A DNA stretch of 64,000 nt from the NCBI RefSeq assembly GCF_022807975.1, contig NZ_CP094358.1:2666001-2730000 (forward strand), in the 5' to 3' direction. The notes beneath the pieces were generated by a model that was not told the DNA's origin, searched no databases, and saw nothing but the letters and a program-made list of their open reading frames with translations. Both the position numbers and the translations under genes were made by a program. The stretch is from Abyssalbus ytuae (GTDB lineage: Bacteria > Bacteroidota > Bacteroidia > Flavobacteriales > Flavobacteriaceae). This document shows positions 63,174 to 64,000 of the stretch, piece after piece; within the stretch, counting starts at the first letter, position 1; each line of letters begins with the position of its first letter.

Positions 63174-63613
63174 ACGCCAAATTGCCTGAGGTGATGATCT
63201 AAATGTTTGTATTGAACTTTCCCCCATTGTTCACTTGAAAAATAACCAAACATAGGATGGGCATTCCATTCTTTTCTGTTTTTTAATGATCTGAATTCTG
63301 ATATCAACTGTTTTAAAATCTTAAATTCATTTTCAAAACTCTTGGGTTCGGTTGCTTTTAGAGCCGGAGCGGTAGGTAAATTTTTTCTCCAGGGTTTATC
63401 GTTATACATGGCTTTTTTAAAAAATAATTTTGCCAGTAAATTAGGCTTTTTTACCGGTTTCTTATTTTCTATAGCAATTTTAAGAGGAAACTGGCAGTGC
63501 CATAACATCTGACCCACTGTCATTTTACCCCATAAAGGAGTAGAGTTTTCATTTAAATTATTTAATCTGTCCAGTATATTTTTATTGGAATCTTCATCAA
63601 AAAGTGATCTCAT
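63170..63613 (-). CDS. DUF1569 (DinB-like) protein
   Basis: This 147-aa protein has WGKMTVGQMLWHCQFPLKIAIE and QWGKVQYKHLDHHLRQFGV, the two histidine-bearing helices of the DUF1569/DinB-like four-helix fold that binds a metal. No signal peptide. Function unknown, perhaps bacillithiol- or glutathione-type thiol transfer as in other DinB members. It converges with mpl and overlaps by 4 bp, and is divergent to radC. Confidence 0.9.
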   Translation of the reverse strand: MRSLFDEDSNKNILDRLNNLNENSTPLWGKMTVGQMLWHCQFPLKIAIENKKPVKKPNLLAKLFFKKAMYNDKPWRKNLPTAPALKATEPKSFENEFKILKQLISEFRSLKNRKEWNAHPMFGYFSSEQWGKVQYKHLDHHLRQFGV

Positions 63614-63684
63614 TGCAATATATTATTTAAATTGAATGTATATTAAATTTACAATTATATTTTCAACTTTACTATATTTAATGC

Positions 63685-64000
63685 ATGCAAGAAAAACCAA
63701 TATCATTCTCCATAAAAAACTGGAGTGAAGATGACCGCCCAAGAGAAAAATTACGTCAAAAAGGTAAAGATATATTATCTGATGCCGAATTGATAGCGAT
63801 CTTAATTGGTAGTGGGAACAAAGATGAATCGGCCGTAGATTTGTCAAAACGTATCCTTGCTTCCGTACAAAATAATCTTAATTCACTGGGGAAATTGTCA
63901 ATAAAACAATTTATGAAGTTTAAAGGAATAGGAGAAGCTAAGGCAATTACCATAGCCGCAGCATTAGAATTGGGTAGAAGAAGAAGGGCTGAGGAAGCGA
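63685..64000 (+). CDS. radC: DNA repair protein RadC, N-terminal part; 3' end outside the window
   Basis: A frame from ATG 63685 runs off the right edge (105 codons). It encodes the RadC N-terminal domain: DDRPREKL, LSDAELIAILIGSG, helix-hairpin-helix FKGIGEAKAITIAAALELGRRR. The MPN domain would follow outside the window. An ATG four bases upstream (63681) is in another frame. Confidence 0.95.
   Translation, partial: MQEKPISFSIKNWSEDDRPREKLRQKGKDILSDAELIAILIGSGNKDESAVDLSKRILASVQNNLNSLGKLSIKQFMKFKGIGEAKAITIAAALELGRRRRAEEA

Overview
The window is from a low-GC member of the Bacteroidota, almost certainly a marine-type Flavobacteriaceae. The evidence is type IX secretion C-terminal domains of both type A (33-33.5 kb) and type B (57.8 kb), PorP/SprF and OmpA/PorE-like proteins, an hpt-adk fusion, DUF6090 and DUF1569 proteins, SD-poor starts and many TAnnTTTG-type -7 promoter elements. 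No rRNA, tRNA or CRISPR array was seen. Both ends cut genes: a metallophosphoesterase on the left and radC on the right.

Layout. 0-2.3 kb: phosphoesterase, CPBP protease, DUF6090 protein and a small PhnA-C protein. 2.4-4.9 kb: the nadA-nadB operon for quinolinate synthesis, with a palindrome in front. 5.1-6.9 kb: a cysteine-rich 600-aa protein of unknown function. 6.9-8.0 kb: an MntA/HepT toxin-antitoxin pair enclosed by a 103-bp direct repeat that duplicates the 3' end of the next gene. 7.9-11.2 kb: spermidine synthase-like protein, GT2 glycosyltransferase, methyltransferase and a KAS III-like enzyme. 11.3-16 kb: gcvP, a UbiA-like protein, and an ECF sigma factor with a ZAS-type partner. 16.4-19.2 kb: ThuA, cupin, beta-helix lipoprotein and VOC protein. 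19.2-23.4 kb: ferredoxin, NifU-like and Mrp (Fe-S assembly), an alkyltransferase-like protein, LysE exporter and TrmB. 23.5-31.8 kb: glycosyltransferase, PhoR/PhoB-like pair, TonB receptor and an internally duplicated surface lipoprotein, with repeated TAAC half-sites that look like a PhoB-type operator array. 31.9-34.7 kb: two T9SS type A substrates and a LuxE-like ligase. 34.9-39.3 kb: M3 peptidase, then purK-antitoxin-doc-purE. 39.4-42 kb: tandem 23-bp hairpin repeats, hpt-adk, obg. 42-46.5 kb: S9 peptidase and a LytS/LytTR two-component system. 46.6-48.6 kb: a small accessory island with HigBA, a short RadC-like protein and two families of palindromic repeats. 48.6-54.7 kb: a giant alpha-2-macroglobulin. 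54.8-60.7 kb: an adhesin-PorP/SprF-OmpA operon. 60.9-64 kb: TPR protein, Mpl, DUF1569 and radC.

Most of the window is housekeeping or envelope biology. The accessory content is three toxin-antitoxin modules (MntA/HepT, Doc with a 59-aa antitoxin, HigBA), each in a different integration context, and several intergenic repeat families. I did not find a clearly novel multi-gene defence system. The strongest unexplained signals are the repeat-bounded MntA/HepT insertion, the TA pair nested in the purine operon, the TAAC operator array, and the 23-bp hairpin repeats shared by two loci. All functional names are from reading motifs by eye; no database search was run.
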